From Bog-473 sp963783245 (GTDB lineage Bacteria; Actinomycetota; Acidimicrobiia; Acidimicrobiales; RAAP-2): a DNA stretch of 64,000 bases. The position numbers were made by a program, and so were the translations under genes. The stretch is taken from assembly GCA_963783245.1 (NCBI GenBank), contig CAWAMS010000002.1, positions 124,001 through 188,000 of the forward strand, in the 5' to 3' direction. Position 1 is the stretch's first letter. Every line of letters starts with the position of its first letter. The notes below the pieces were generated by a model that searched no databases, had not been told where the DNA came from, and saw only the letters and a program-made list of their open reading frames with translations. Shown here one piece after another: positions 18,371-26,455 of the stretch.

Positions 18371-19128
18371 GCCTCGCCGTCCGACCCTCGTCACGGTACG
18401 GGTGGACGGCTCGGTCACTGGTCCCGATCGGCCTCGCGGCTGCCGGGGCGCACATGCTTCCCAGTGTGGTGAGCCTGGGACAGTGGTCGCCTCTCCGTGT
18501 CCTACCCGGCGATCTCTGTCGGTGGCGTGGGCCCCGGGAAGACGGGGTGGCGCTCACCTTCGACGACGGTCCGGACCCCCGCACCACACCCGATGTCCTT
18601 GACCGCCTCGATGCACTCTCCCTCGCCGCGACCTTCTTCTGTCTGGGTGAGCACGTGACGCGGCACCCCGAGCTGGTGCGCGAGATCGGTCGGCGGGGGC
18701 ACCAGGTGGAAACCCACGGCTATTGCCACGCGCACCATTTTGCGCGGTCCCCTCGTTGGGTGCGGGCGGACCTCGATGCGGCGGTCGACGCCTTGGAGGA
18801 CGTCGGTGTTCGCCCGCGCTGGTTCCGCCCACCGTTCGGCCAAACGACGGGTGCGACGATGGTCGAAGCCCGCCGACATGGCCTTCGTCTCGTCTTGTGG
18901 TCTGCCTGGGGGAGGGAGTGGGACGAGCCGGATGCGCGCAGCGTCGCCCGTCGCGTAGGAACTGGTCTCGGCCCCGGCGCAATCGTGTTGCTCCACGATG
19001 CCGACGTGCAGTCGCCACTTGGGTCGTCGCGGCGCGCCACTGAAGCCCTCGGACCTATCGCCGAGGATCTCCACCGGCAAGGTCTGAAGGCGCTCACTCT
19101 CGACGGCCTGGTCGGGCTCCACCGGTGA
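18367..19128 (+). CDS. polysaccharide deacetylase (NodB homology, CE4)
   Basis: 253 residues. The carbohydrate esterase 4 motifs are all present: TFDDGPDP (Asp66, Asp67), THGYCHAHH with the zinc histidines His117 and His121, RPPFGQTTG, WSAWGREWDEPD and LLHDAD near the C-terminus. A short hydrophobic stretch at residues 18-38 could anchor it to the membrane. It would remove N-acetyl groups from an amino sugar of a glycan or glycolipid. The GTG start overlaps the epimerase stop, and its own stop overlaps the next GTG, so it belongs to the same four-gene sugar operon. Confidence 0.92.
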   Translation: MSLAVRPSSRYGWTARSLVPIGLAAAGAHMLPSVVSLGQWSPLRVLPGDLCRWRGPREDGVALTFDDGPDPRTTPDVLDRLDALSLAATFFCLGEHVTRHPELVREIGRRGHQVETHGYCHAHHFARSPRWVRADLDAAVDALEDVGVRPRWFRPPFGQTTGATMVEARRHGLRLVLWSAWGREWDEPDARSVARRVGTGLGPGAIVLLHDADVQSPLGSSRRATEALGPIAEDLHRQGLKALTLDGLVGLHR

Positions 19129-20222
19129 CCGTACAGCGGGCATTGTTCCTGTCCGGCAAGTTCGGTGCCGGCCACGACACCCTGGCTGAGGCCTGTGCCG
19201 CGGCGCTGGTGCCCTATGGGGTGGAGAGCAGGATCGTCGACTGCATGCCGATGCTCGGTGGCGGAGCGTCGGCCGTCGGCAATTGGGTCTTTCGCAGCCT
19301 GCTCTCCGTGACACCGGTGTACGACGGCTTTCACTTCTCCCAGCTCCGGGGCAACGGGTTGTTGGGCCGGCTGATGGATTGGGCCGCCGTCAAGGCCATG
19401 TTGCCCAAGCTCATGAAAGAGGTTGAGAGCTACGGACCGGACATGGTGGTCTCGGTCTTTGCCACCGGTGCGTCGGCCGCGGTCCATCTCAAGGGCGAGC
19501 GGCCTGACCTGGCCACGGTGGTCTTCATGACAGATTCTTTCGCGTACGGGATGTGGGCCCATGAGGGGACGGATCTTTTCCTCGTCACCTCGGAATTGGC
19601 GGCCGCATCGGTGCGCCGCTATCACCCCGACGCCCGGGTCACCGTGGTGGAGGCCCCGGTGCGGCCCGACTTCTACGTGGCCCCCGGCCGGGCGGACGCC
19701 CGGGCATCGTTGCAGATTCCCGACGACGTCCCCTGCGTGCTCCTCATGTCCGGGGCGTGGGGTTTGGGTCCCCTTGACGAGGTGGCTCGTGCATTGGCAT
19801 TGGAAGGGTGGTGGGTGCTTGCTGTGAGCGGGACGAATGAAGCCCTCGCGGCACGGCTGGTCGCGGTCTCCCGTCAGCACCCAAGGGTGATCCCGTTCGG
19901 CTACACCGATCAGGTCCCCGCGTTGATGGCGGCGAGTGATGTCGTCGTCACCAGCTCTGGCGACACCTGCCGGGAAGCCAGAGTCATCGGGCGCCGTATG
20001 GTGCTGCTCGATGTCGTGCCGGGCCACGGCCGGGAGAACCTGATGCACGAATTGGAGCTGGGCGATGCCGCGGTCTGCCTCCCCACGCCAGAGTCAGTCG
20101 TGGGCAATGTCCGCCGCCTCCTCGAGGACAGCGGTTCGGAACCAGCGGGCGTGACGACCGGCTGGGGCAACGATTTCATCGATGGGCTACAAGCCGCAGG
20201 AATCGCGCTCACGCACGACTGA
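19125..20222 (+). CDS. MGDG-synthase-like glycosyltransferase (GT28-type)
   Basis: 365 residues of the GT-B fold used by monogalactosyl- and processive glucosyl-diacylglycerol synthases. The N-terminal SGKFGAGHDTLAEA is the acceptor/phosphate-binding loop typical of the family (GxGH), followed by the PDMVVSVFATGASA strand; the C-terminal domain has LLMSGAWGLGPLDEVA and VVTSSGDTCREAR, the donor-binding part. It probably transfers the sugar made by the upstream enzymes to a lipid at the inner face of the membrane. Its GTG start lies in the deacetylase stop codon; the operon ends at a hairpin just after the stop. Confidence 0.82.
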   Translation: MTVQRALFLSGKFGAGHDTLAEACAAALVPYGVESRIVDCMPMLGGGASAVGNWVFRSLLSVTPVYDGFHFSQLRGNGLLGRLMDWAAVKAMLPKLMKEVESYGPDMVVSVFATGASAAVHLKGERPDLATVVFMTDSFAYGMWAHEGTDLFLVTSELAAASVRRYHPDARVTVVEAPVRPDFYVAPGRADARASLQIPDDVPCVLLMSGAWGLGPLDEVARALALEGWWVLAVSGTNEALAARLVAVSRQHPRVIPFGYTDQVPALMAASDVVVTSSGDTCREARVIGRRMVLLDVVPGHGRENLMHELELGDAAVCLPTPESVVGNVRRLLEDSGSEPAGVTTGWGNDFIDGLQAAGIALTHD

Positions 20223-20235
20223 ACATGCCATCAGG

Positions 20236-20264
20236 CTTCCGCCCTGAATTCACTCGGGCGGAAG
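20236..20264. terminator. bidirectional hairpin between convergent genes
   Basis: Perfect 9-base arms CTTCCGCCC (20236-20244) and GGGCGGAAG (20256-20264) with an 11-base loop. It lies 14 bases after the glycosyltransferase stop; the stop codon of the convergent permease is inside the loop. Arms followed by CTTTT-type bases on the plus strand suggest a terminator for both directions. Confidence 0.6.
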
Positions 20265-21185
20265 GTCCTTTTGCGCCGCCTCCATGAGCCGCCTCGAGTG
20301 GGAACGCGGTGACAGCATCTCGGAGTATCGATCATCATCGCCTTGCATTCCCGAAACCAGTGGTGACTGGGCGAGCGAGGCGGCGCCGACGAACATGATC
20401 AGCAGCGACAGCGCCTCGCACGGCCCGAAGGCGCCGGTCGTGCGGAGACTGTCGCCGTACAGGCCGATCCCCAGCGCGATGCTGACCAACGGGTCGACCA
20501 GCACGAGTGCCGTCTGGGATGCAGCGATGGGACCGGCGTGGTAGGCGTTCTGCGTCAGGAACAACGACAATGCTCCGCACACTGCGACTCCGTAGGTCTG
20601 CCAGTGGAAGAACATATGGACCCAGTCGGCTGCGATGTAGTCACTCATCGTCTTGATGAGCGAAGCGGTGAGAGCGAACCCAACCGCCCCGGCCACGCCA
20701 AAGGCGGCTGCCCGCCACCAACGCGGGCCGCGCAACGCTGCCAAGGTGGCCAGGAGGGCCGTTCCCCCGCAGAGCGAGCCCGCCACAATCCATTCGAACG
20801 TCGTGGGTACGTCGGTGCCGCCACCGGGTTGGGCGAAGATCAAGAACCCGGCCAACCCACCTGCCGCGCCCGCACAGCCGAACCACTCACGCCAACCGAC
20901 CCGAAACCGGAACCAGGTGGCCAGCAGGACGACCAAGAACACCAGCTCCGACGTCAAGATGGGCTGCACCTGGCTAAGCGTTCCCAGGTGGAGGGCCACG
21001 ATCTGGAGAGGGACCGTGGCCACAATGAAGGCAAGACCGAGTAGCCACACCCCGCGTTTCAGCGCGTGCGTGAGCAGGCTGAGTTTCAGCGTGTCCGACG
21101 CGGGCGCGTTTTCGATTCCCATGCGCTGCAGGACGCTCGCCAGCGCATTGGACAGCGCGCACGCCGTGGCGAGGAGATAGACCAC
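20250..21185 (-). CDS. DMT-superfamily permease (EamA/NipA-like)
   Basis: 311 residues with about nine to ten hydrophobic helices, ending in a charged cytoplasmic tail. Helix 1 (LLATACALSNALASVLQRMG) and the later LVDPLVSIALGIGLYG segment are shared with a second permease in this window at 42026-42898, so the two are paralogues. GTG start at 21185 with an AGGAGG site 11 bases upstream. Single-gene unit, convergent with the glycosyltransferase operon. The family exports metabolites or moves magnesium or lipids; the substrate is unknown, though the position next to a glycolipid operon is suggestive. Confidence 0.82.
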   Translation of the reverse strand: MVYLLATACALSNALASVLQRMGIENAPASDTLKLSLLTHALKRGVWLLGLAFIVATVPLQIVALHLGTLSQVQPILTSELVFLVVLLATWFRFRVGWREWFGCAGAAGGLAGFLIFAQPGGGTDVPTTFEWIVAGSLCGGTALLATLAALRGPRWWRAAAFGVAGAVGFALTASLIKTMSDYIAADWVHMFFHWQTYGVAVCGALSLFLTQNAYHAGPIAASQTALVLVDPLVSIALGIGLYGDSLRTTGAFGPCEALSLLIMFVGAASLAQSPLVSGMQGDDDRYSEMLSPRSHSRRLMEAAQKDLPPE

Positions 21186-21364
21186 TGATTTTCCGCCTCC
21201 TATTGACGATCAGGTCAATCTTGACCGATCTCCAGGGGTTCCGGTTTCATTTGCCACTCCCCGCCCGATTCTTACGGCCGTCCTCGGGGTTCTGGGTGGG
21301 CTTCCAGTGGCTCGCCGTACGCGCATCAGCCAGCAGGACCACGCGGTCACTGGAGCACTTTTCG

Positions 21365-21619
21365 CTATTCAGACTTCCATCGCCGATAGAGGTCGATCAG
21401 ATCCTGCCTTGCTTCGGGAGTCAGCTCCTCCACATCGATTGCACCAGCTAACGCAATCGTCACCCTGATCTGTTCGAGGTAGGCCGAGCAGTTCGGGCAC
21501 TGGTGAACGTGCGCCTCGAACCGGCGGCGATCCCGGCGAGAGAGGGATCCTTCGAGGTAGTCGGTGACGAGCTCTACGGCTTGTTGACACACCAAGTCCT
21601 TCCGTCGCAGCGTCAACAC
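21365..21619 (-). CDS. zinc-finger anti-sigma factor (ZAS type)
   Basis: 84 residues. The zinc-binding anti-sigma motif H-x3-C-x2-C is His37, Cys41 and Cys44 (HVHQCPNC), with Cys11 near the N-terminus as possible fourth ligand. No membrane segment is present, so it acts in the cytoplasm like RsrA-type redox-sensing anti-sigma factors. The GTG start lies 3 bases after the sigma-factor stop, so the two are made in fixed ratio, which is the normal arrangement. It should hold the sigma factor inactive until oxidation or another signal releases it; the signal is inferred from the family. Confidence 0.85.
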   Translation of the reverse strand: MLTLRRKDLVCQQAVELVTDYLEGSLSRRDRRRFEAHVHQCPNCSAYLEQIRVTIALAGAIDVEELTPEARQDLIDLYRRWKSE

Positions 21620-21622
21620 CGA

Positions 21623-22222
21623 TTAGTCCTTCTCAACTTTGGAATCGAGGATCTCCCGCAAGCGAGCGCGCCCCCGGTGCAGAAGGATCCGCTGGTTTCC
21701 GCTCGAAATGCCCAGAGCCGTACACACCTCGTTGTTGGAGAGACCTTCGACATCTCGCAGGATGACGACCTGGCGTTGACGAGGCACCAGCCCTTCGAGC
21801 GCTGACGACAGTACCGGCAACAACGTGGCCGCGTCGAGACGGCTCTCACTGTCTTCTCGCCATCGATCCAGAGGATCGGCCCAATGCCCATCAGCGTCGA
21901 ATCGGGCTGGATCGACCGAGTGAAGCGACTCGATCGACGTGCTCGGATGTTCCTTTGCTCCGGCGGACCGCGCACGATTGACCAGGATACTGAAGAGCCA
22001 GGTCTTGAATGAAGACCGCCCCTCGAACCGGTCAATTCCGCGCACGACGCCCATCCACGTGTCCTGGACGATCTCTTCTGCCACCGCCTCGCTCGCGACC
22101 ATCGTTCGAGCGAGCCGGAGCATGGGTTGGTGATAGCGCGCGACCACCATGACGAACGCATCCTCGTCGCCGTCGCGAAGGCGGCGGAGCTGCTCGGTGT
22201 CCGGCTCCACGGCGCGCAGCAT
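21623..22222 (-). CDS. ECF (group IV) RNA polymerase sigma factor
   Basis: 199 residues from the ATG at 22222 (GGGGAC just upstream); a GTG at 22261 would add 13 residues. Region 2 is seen as DTWMGVVRGIDRFEGRSSFK followed by TWLFSILVNRARS, region 4 as LVPRQRQVVILRDVEGLSNN with the helix-turn-helix VCTALGISSGNQR. No extra C-terminal domain. It is paired with the downstream zinc anti-sigma factor and is divergent from a secreted beta-propeller protein, which may be its target gene. Confidence 0.93.
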   Translation of the reverse strand: MLRAVEPDTEQLRRLRDGDEDAFVMVVARYHQPMLRLARTMVASEAVAEEIVQDTWMGVVRGIDRFEGRSSFKTWLFSILVNRARSAGAKEHPSTSIESLHSVDPARFDADGHWADPLDRWREDSESRLDAATLLPVLSSALEGLVPRQRQVVILRDVEGLSNNEVCTALGISSGNQRILLHRGRARLREILDSKVEKD

Positions 22223-22331
22223 AAGTCCCCGATCCCCGAATGACACCGCGGCCGCCGGCACGAGCCGTCGAGGCCCGATGATCGGCTACGTGGCGTGGAT
22301 GCACGACCTTTAGTCCTCGATCCACGTGGTT

Positions 22332-22389
22332 CGTTACGGGCAGGGGCAAAATCGCCTGACCCACTTCGCGCGTAACGGTTCATGCGAAC
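22332..22389. promoter_or_regulatory. inverted repeats in the sigma-factor/propeller intergenic region
   Basis: CGTTACG at 22332-22338 is mirrored by CGTAACG at 22371-22377, and GTTC-ATGC-GAAC at 22378-22389 directly abuts the second arm. They lie 50-107 bases before the propeller gene and 110-170 bases before the sigma gene. They could be the sigma-dependent promoter or an operator; no classic -35/-10 pair for the housekeeping sigma factor is obvious here. Confidence 0.35.
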
Positions 22390-22438
22390 TCGAGACTGAA
22401 CAAAGGAAGCGTTATTCACTTACAACAAGGAGATGCAA

Positions 22439-23593
22439 ATGAGGACCTTTACTCGTCTTGCCGTCGGGGCAGGCGCACTCGCGGCACTATCGGCATTTGC
22501 CATACCGATCGCGGCGGGCGCTGCGGGGCCTGCCCGTGGACCGGACTTTGGCGGCAGAGGTCAGCATCCTGTCTTCGTCCAGACCGACGGGATCGCGGGG
22601 AACCAGGTCGTCGCCTATGACCGCGCCGCCAACGGTACCCTCACGCTCGCCGCCACCTATGCCACGGGCGGAAAGGGCGGGGTGCTGAACGGCTCACACG
22701 TCGACCATCTCGGTTCCCAGGGCTCCCTCACCTATGACCCGGCTTCTTCCTTGCTGTATGCCGTCAATGCAGGGAGCAACACGGTCTCGGTGTTCTCGGT
22801 TCGGGGAGACCAACTGAGCCTCCGTCAAGTGGTCGGTTCTGGTGGCTCCTTCCCCGTCAGCGTCGCCGTTCACGGCCGGCTCGTCTCCGTGCTGAATGCC
22901 GAGAACGGGGGGTCGGTGCAGGAGTTCTATTCCCTGTTCGGTTACCTCGTCCCCGTGCCCGGATCCAATCGAAACCTCGGTTTGACGATACCTTCCGACA
23001 CCACGCAATTCACCCACACGCCGGGCCAGGTGGCCTACTCCCCAGACGGCTCCCAACTCATTGTGACGACGAAGGCGACGACCAACGCCATTGAGGTCTT
23101 CAATGTCGGGTTCTTCGGATCCCTCTCACTTTCCCCGGTCGTCACTACTGAGCCCGGAGCCGTCCCCTTCGCCATAGCGTTCGATGGAGAAGGTCATCTC
23201 GTCGTGGGGGAAGCAGGACCGAGTGCGCTTGCCACGTTCGGCCTCAATCGCGACGGCACGCTGACCCCGATCAGTGTGCTGCCGAGCGGTCAAACGGGAC
23301 TGTGTTGGGTGACTGCCAGTGGATCGTTGTTGTACACGGGCAATACCGCCGCCAACTCCACCAGCGGTTACGTGACGAACGCCAGTGGACAACTCAGTCT
23401 GCTCGGCGCCACCCCGACCGATCCGGGTACCGTCGACGGATCGGTCTCCTCGGATGGTCACTACCTCTACGTGCAGACTGGTGGGAACGGCATCGTCGAT
23501 GAATTCCAGATCCGCGCGAACGGGGTCCTGGTCGAGGTCGGATCCGTGCTCGTCTCGGGAGCGGCGGGCGGTGAAGGAATCGCGGCCACCTGA
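22439..23593 (+). CDS. secreted beta-propeller protein (lactonase/YVTN-like repeats)
   Basis: 384 residues. An N-terminal Sec signal (RTFTRLAVGAGALAALSAFA, then an AGAAGPA cleavage region) is followed by about seven blade-like repeats such as YDPASSLLYAVNAGSNTVSV and FDGEGHLVVGEAGPSALATF, the pattern of the 6-phosphogluconolactonase (PF10282) and YVTN propellers. No catalytic residues can be named, so binding or scaffolding outside the cell is as likely as lactone hydrolysis. Of two ATGs, the second (22439) lies 6 bases after AAGGAG and is preferred. Divergent from the ECF sigma factor and followed by a strong terminator, so it is a single-gene unit. Confidence 0.8.
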   Translation: MRTFTRLAVGAGALAALSAFAIPIAAGAAGPARGPDFGGRGQHPVFVQTDGIAGNQVVAYDRAANGTLTLAATYATGGKGGVLNGSHVDHLGSQGSLTYDPASSLLYAVNAGSNTVSVFSVRGDQLSLRQVVGSGGSFPVSVAVHGRLVSVLNAENGGSVQEFYSLFGYLVPVPGSNRNLGLTIPSDTTQFTHTPGQVAYSPDGSQLIVTTKATTNAIEVFNVGFFGSLSLSPVVTTEPGAVPFAIAFDGEGHLVVGEAGPSALATFGLNRDGTLTPISVLPSGQTGLCWVTASGSLLYTGNTAANSTSGYVTNASGQLSLLGATPTDPGTVDGSVSSDGHYLYVQTGGNGIVDEFQIRANGVLVEVGSVLVSGAAGGEGIAAT

Positions 23594-23609
23594 CAAGGGG
23601 TGCTCATGC

Positions 23610-23648
23610 GAGCGGCGGTGTCCTCCATCAACGGGGGCACCGCCGCTC
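23610..23648 (+). terminator. strong hairpin after the propeller gene
   Basis: Perfect 11-base arms GAGCGGCGGTG (23610-23620) and CACCGCCGCTC (23638-23648), loop 17 bases, 17 bases after the stop. No T run, as is common for GC-rich actinobacterial terminators. Confidence 0.65.
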
Positions 23649-23683
23649 GCCGTGTCGTGCAGTAAGGCGGCTTCCCGTCGGGC

Positions 23684-23728
23684 TTGACATTGTCGCCCGT
23701 TTGATACACTGTTAACTAGATGACTAGT
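23684..23728 (+). promoter_or_regulatory. promoter and operator of the GntR-ABC operon
   Basis: TTGACA at 23684-23689 and TACACT at 23705-23710 form a promoter with a short 15-base spacer. An inverted repeat ACTAG-ATGA-CTAGT spans 23715-23728, with the ATG of the regulator gene in its centre. Transcription should begin close to that ATG, giving a leaderless or nearly leaderless message, and binding of the regulator to the repeat would block its own operon. Confidence 0.6.
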
Positions 23729-24136
23729 GAAGTACTACGCCAAACGATGAGCTTCCAATTGAACCAGTCATCGGGTGTGCCGGCGTACCTGCAGGTGGTC
23801 CAACAGGTTGAACAGGCCCTTCGTATGGGGGCGCTCAGACCGGGTGATCAACTCCCCACCGTGAAGGAGGTTGTCGCGGAGGTTGCGATCAACCCGAACA
23901 CGGTCTTGAAGGCGTACCGGGAGTTGGAGAACTTGGGCCTTGTCGAGGGTCGTCAAGGCGTCGGAACTTTCGCGGTGGCGCGCCCGGCGGGTCCACCTCC
24001 GAGCATCCAACTACGGCTGGCTCGGAGCCTCGACCGATGGGTGAAGGGCGCGCGTGCGGAGGGACTCAACGATGCGGCGATAGATGCTCTTATGCGGGCT
24101 GCGCTGCAGATCCGCGCGGAGGACGAGGTCGCGTGA
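23720..24136 (+). CDS. GntR-family regulator, YtrA subfamily
   Basis: 138 residues. The winged-helix domain is clear (GVPAYLQVVQQVEQALRMGA, then GDQLPTVKEVVAEVAINPNT with the recognition helix), and the C-terminal part is a short helical dimerisation tail, not an effector domain; that is the YtrA type, which usually represses an adjacent ABC transporter. I start at ATG 23720, inside the inverted repeat and near the expected transcription start; an ATG at 23747 has no ribosome site. The stop overlaps the GTG of the ABC ATPase gene. Confidence 0.9.
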   Translation: MTSEVLRQTMSFQLNQSSGVPAYLQVVQQVEQALRMGALRPGDQLPTVKEVVAEVAINPNTVLKAYRELENLGLVEGRQGVGTFAVARPAGPPPSIQLRLARSLDRWVKGARAEGLNDAAIDALMRAALQIRAEDEVA

Positions 24137-25047
24137 GACCCCACGTCGGATCACCGATGGCGATCGAGACGATGGGGCTCGGGAAGCGCTTCGGGTCGTT
24201 GTGGGCACTTCAGGACTGCTCGATCCACGTTCCGCAAGGTGTGGTCGCGGCGCTTGTCGGTCCGAATGGCGCTGGAAAGACGACGCTCCTTCGAATGCTC
24301 GTCGGCCTTCGGACCCCGAGCGCTGGTCATGCTGTTGTGCTCGACCGGTCGCCAGGCCCCGACAGCGAGTTCCTCGCCAGCATCGGGTACCTCGCGCAGG
24401 AGGCGCCCCTCTATAAGCGGCTCAGTGCTGCGGACCACCTCGAGCTCGGTGGTCACCTGAACGCTCGTTGGGACAAGGAGGTAGCGACGAGCCGCCTCGT
24501 CTCCCTGCGCATCCCACTGGACCGCCCGATCGGGGCACTTTCGGGAGGCCAGCGCGCCCAAGTTGCGCTCGGGCTGGCGCTGGCGAAGAAACCGCAGGTG
24601 TTGCTGCTCGATGAGCCGGTCGCGGCGCTCGATCCGCTGGCACGACGGGAGTTCCTGGCTTCGCTGACAGCAGCTGTCGCAGATGGAGACCTCACCGTCG
24701 TGCTCTCGTCGCACCTCCTCCATGACCTCGAACGGGTGTGCGACCACATCATTTTGCTCGCAGCGTCGCGCACCCAGCTCTGCGACAGCATCGACAACGT
24801 GCTCGAATCCCATAAAGCCCTTGTCGGTCCCCGCCAGAGCGTGGCTGAGGCAGAACGAGTGTTCGACGTGGTGAGGGCCGTCCACTCAGAGCGTCAGACG
24901 CGGCTGCTCGTGCGGCTCAACGGGCCCGTGCTCGATCCGAAGTGGGACGTCTCCGATGTCGGCCTCGAGGACATTGTCGTCGCGTACATGGGGAACGCTG
25001 ACTCGGCGGCGGCGGGCTCGCCCGGTCTTACGGGGGTCGCCCGATGA
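24133..25047 (+). CDS. ABC transporter ATP-binding protein
   Basis: 304 residues. Walker A GPNGAGKT (43-50), Q-loop in GYLAQEAPL, signature LSGGQRAQVALGLA, Walker B VLLLDEP and the H-loop SSHLL are complete, so it should hydrolyse ATP. It belongs to the drug/antibiotic export (CcmA-like) group. The start is GTG 24133 overlapping the GntR stop (GTGA); an ATG at 24157 is possible. The open frame further upstream lies inside the regulator gene. It energises the permease that follows in an ATGA overlap. Confidence 0.94.
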   Translation: MRPHVGSPMAIETMGLGKRFGSLWALQDCSIHVPQGVVAALVGPNGAGKTTLLRMLVGLRTPSAGHAVVLDRSPGPDSEFLASIGYLAQEAPLYKRLSAADHLELGGHLNARWDKEVATSRLVSLRIPLDRPIGALSGGQRAQVALGLALAKKPQVLLLDEPVAALDPLARREFLASLTAAVADGDLTVVLSSHLLHDLERVCDHIILLAASRTQLCDSIDNVLESHKALVGPRQSVAEAERVFDVVRAVHSERQTRLLVRLNGPVLDPKWDVSDVGLEDIVVAYMGNADSAAAGSPGLTGVAR

Positions 25048-25991
25048 GCCAACTCATCTGGCGGCTCCACCGACAACAGGTGCTCTTCGCGGGCTGCGCG
25101 CTCTTCGTCCTCACTGTCGTGCTCCTCGTCACGGGTTCGACAATGGCGAACGACTACCACTCGGCGTTGTCGACGTGCGCGGTCGCCCGGAGCTGCGGCG
25201 ATCTCCCCGGCGAGCTGTTTCAGGGTGATGGTCTCATCATCGACGCGGTGAGCCTTTCGATCGTCGTTCCGCTGCTCTTCGGACTTTTCTGGGGTGCTCC
25301 GCTCGTCGCGAAGGAGTTCGAGGAGGGCACGCAGGGCTTGGCCTGGACACAGGGCGTCACCAGGCGGCGTTGGATGACGAGCAACATCGCGTGGGCGACC
25401 TTGGCTGCCGTGTTGTGGGGCGCGGCGATGTCGCTTCTCGTGACATGGTGGCGGGGGCCTGAAGACGCGCTCCACGGTGGTCGGTTCAGCGTCGCATTCG
25501 ACATAACCGGGATCACGCCCGTCGCCTACTCGGTCTTTGCCGTCGCGCTCGGCATCGCGGCCGGGTCGTTGTTCAGGCGCGTCCTGCCGGCGCTGGCAAC
25601 GACGCTCGCAGGTTTCGTTGCGACGCGAGCAGCGATTGGCCTGTGGCTGAGGCCGCGCTATATGACTCCGATCCGCCACGCGTTTCCGCTCGTCAACGAC
25701 GTCTCGGGCGCACCACCGGGCGCGTGGGTCCTTTCCAAGGTCGTCGTCAACCCCAGCGGGAAGGTCTTTGCCCCGGGTTCGCCAGCGGGACTGCCGACCT
25801 ATTGCCATGCCGCGTTCTTCAACAACGAGGCGGCCAGTTGCCTCGCCGTTCACGGGTTCCGACGACTCGTCACCTACCAGCCCTCCAGCCGGTTCTGGAC
25901 ATTTCAAGCCATCGAGACCGGTATCTTCATTCTGCTCGCTGCAGCTCTCGTCGCTTTCGCCTACACGCTGGTCATTCGCAAGGACGCCTGA
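25044..25991 (+). CDS. ABC transporter permease
   Basis: 315 residues with about six hydrophobic helices and a large extracytoplasmic loop after helix 5 (residues about 215-285). The cytoplasmic segment KEFEEGTQGLAWTQGVTRRRW contacts the ATPase in this ABC-2-like family, which exports antibiotics or lantibiotics or acts in cell-envelope stress. Its ATG overlaps the ATPase stop. With the GntR/YtrA regulator it makes a three-gene, self-regulated exporter; the trigger and cargo are unknown. Confidence 0.88.
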   Translation: MSQLIWRLHRQQVLFAGCALFVLTVVLLVTGSTMANDYHSALSTCAVARSCGDLPGELFQGDGLIIDAVSLSIVVPLLFGLFWGAPLVAKEFEEGTQGLAWTQGVTRRRWMTSNIAWATLAAVLWGAAMSLLVTWWRGPEDALHGGRFSVAFDITGITPVAYSVFAVALGIAAGSLFRRVLPALATTLAGFVATRAAIGLWLRPRYMTPIRHAFPLVNDVSGAPPGAWVLSKVVVNPSGKVFAPGSPAGLPTYCHAAFFNNEAASCLAVHGFRRLVTYQPSSRFWTFQAIETGIFILLAAALVAFAYTLVIRKDA

Positions 25992-26044
25992 CGCGAGGTC
26001 CTGAGCGGCCGCGGTGGGGGACCATCGCCCGGTCGTCGTCTCAC

Positions 26045-26078
26045 CTACGTGTTGCGTAGCTACGTGCTACGTAGTAAT
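26045..26078. promoter_or_regulatory. palindromic cluster upstream of the PadR gene
   Basis: The 34 bases before the padR-like gene are built from TACGT/CTACG units: palindromes GTAGCTAC (26056-26063) and CTACGTAG (26067-26074), and an inverted repeat CGTAGC-TACGT-GCTACG (26055-26071). PadR proteins typically bind such dyads over their own promoter. A TAGTAAT near 26072 could be the -10 box, leaving a very short leader. Confidence 0.5.
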
Positions 26079-26086
26079 GTCGCTCC

Positions 26087-26455
26087 ATGCAGAAGAGCCG
26101 AACAAGTGCCGTCGACCACGGAGAGCAGCGTTCTCGGCGCCGCCCGAACGACCCCCCGACCCTGATCCTCACGAGTCTCGCTGGCGGGGCCAAGCACGGG
26201 CACGCGCTCCTCAAGGACATTGAGGAGTTCGCCGGTGTGAAACTCGGTCCGGGCGCGCTCTACGGAGCCATTTCCAGGTTGGAGGAGCGGGGGCTCATCG
26301 AGCCCCTCGAGTCCGAAGACCGCCGCCGTCCCTATCGGATCACGGCTGCGGGCTCACGGGTTCTCGCCGAATCCCTGGCCCAGATGCGTGAGCTCGTCGA
26401 GGTGGGTCAAGCCCGGCTCGGGATGGTCCGGACACCCCGTCCGAGGTTGGCGTGA
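26087..26455 (+). CDS. PadR-family transcriptional regulator
   Basis: 122 residues. The PadR winged helix is clear: LILTSLAGGAKHGHALLKDI, then LGPGALYGAISRLEERGLIE and the RRRPYRITAAG wing. A basic N-terminal tail (residues 1-22) precedes it; the C-terminal dimer helix is short, as in the PadR-s2 group. A palindromic cluster lies right upstream, so it is likely self-regulated. Its stop overlaps the start of the membrane-protein gene (TGATG), the usual PadR/membrane-protein pairing. Confidence 0.92.
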   Translation: MQKSRTSAVDHGEQRSRRRPNDPPTLILTSLAGGAKHGHALLKDIEEFAGVKLGPGALYGAISRLEERGLIEPLESEDRRRPYRITAAGSRVLAESLAQMRELVEVGQARLGMVRTPRPRLA

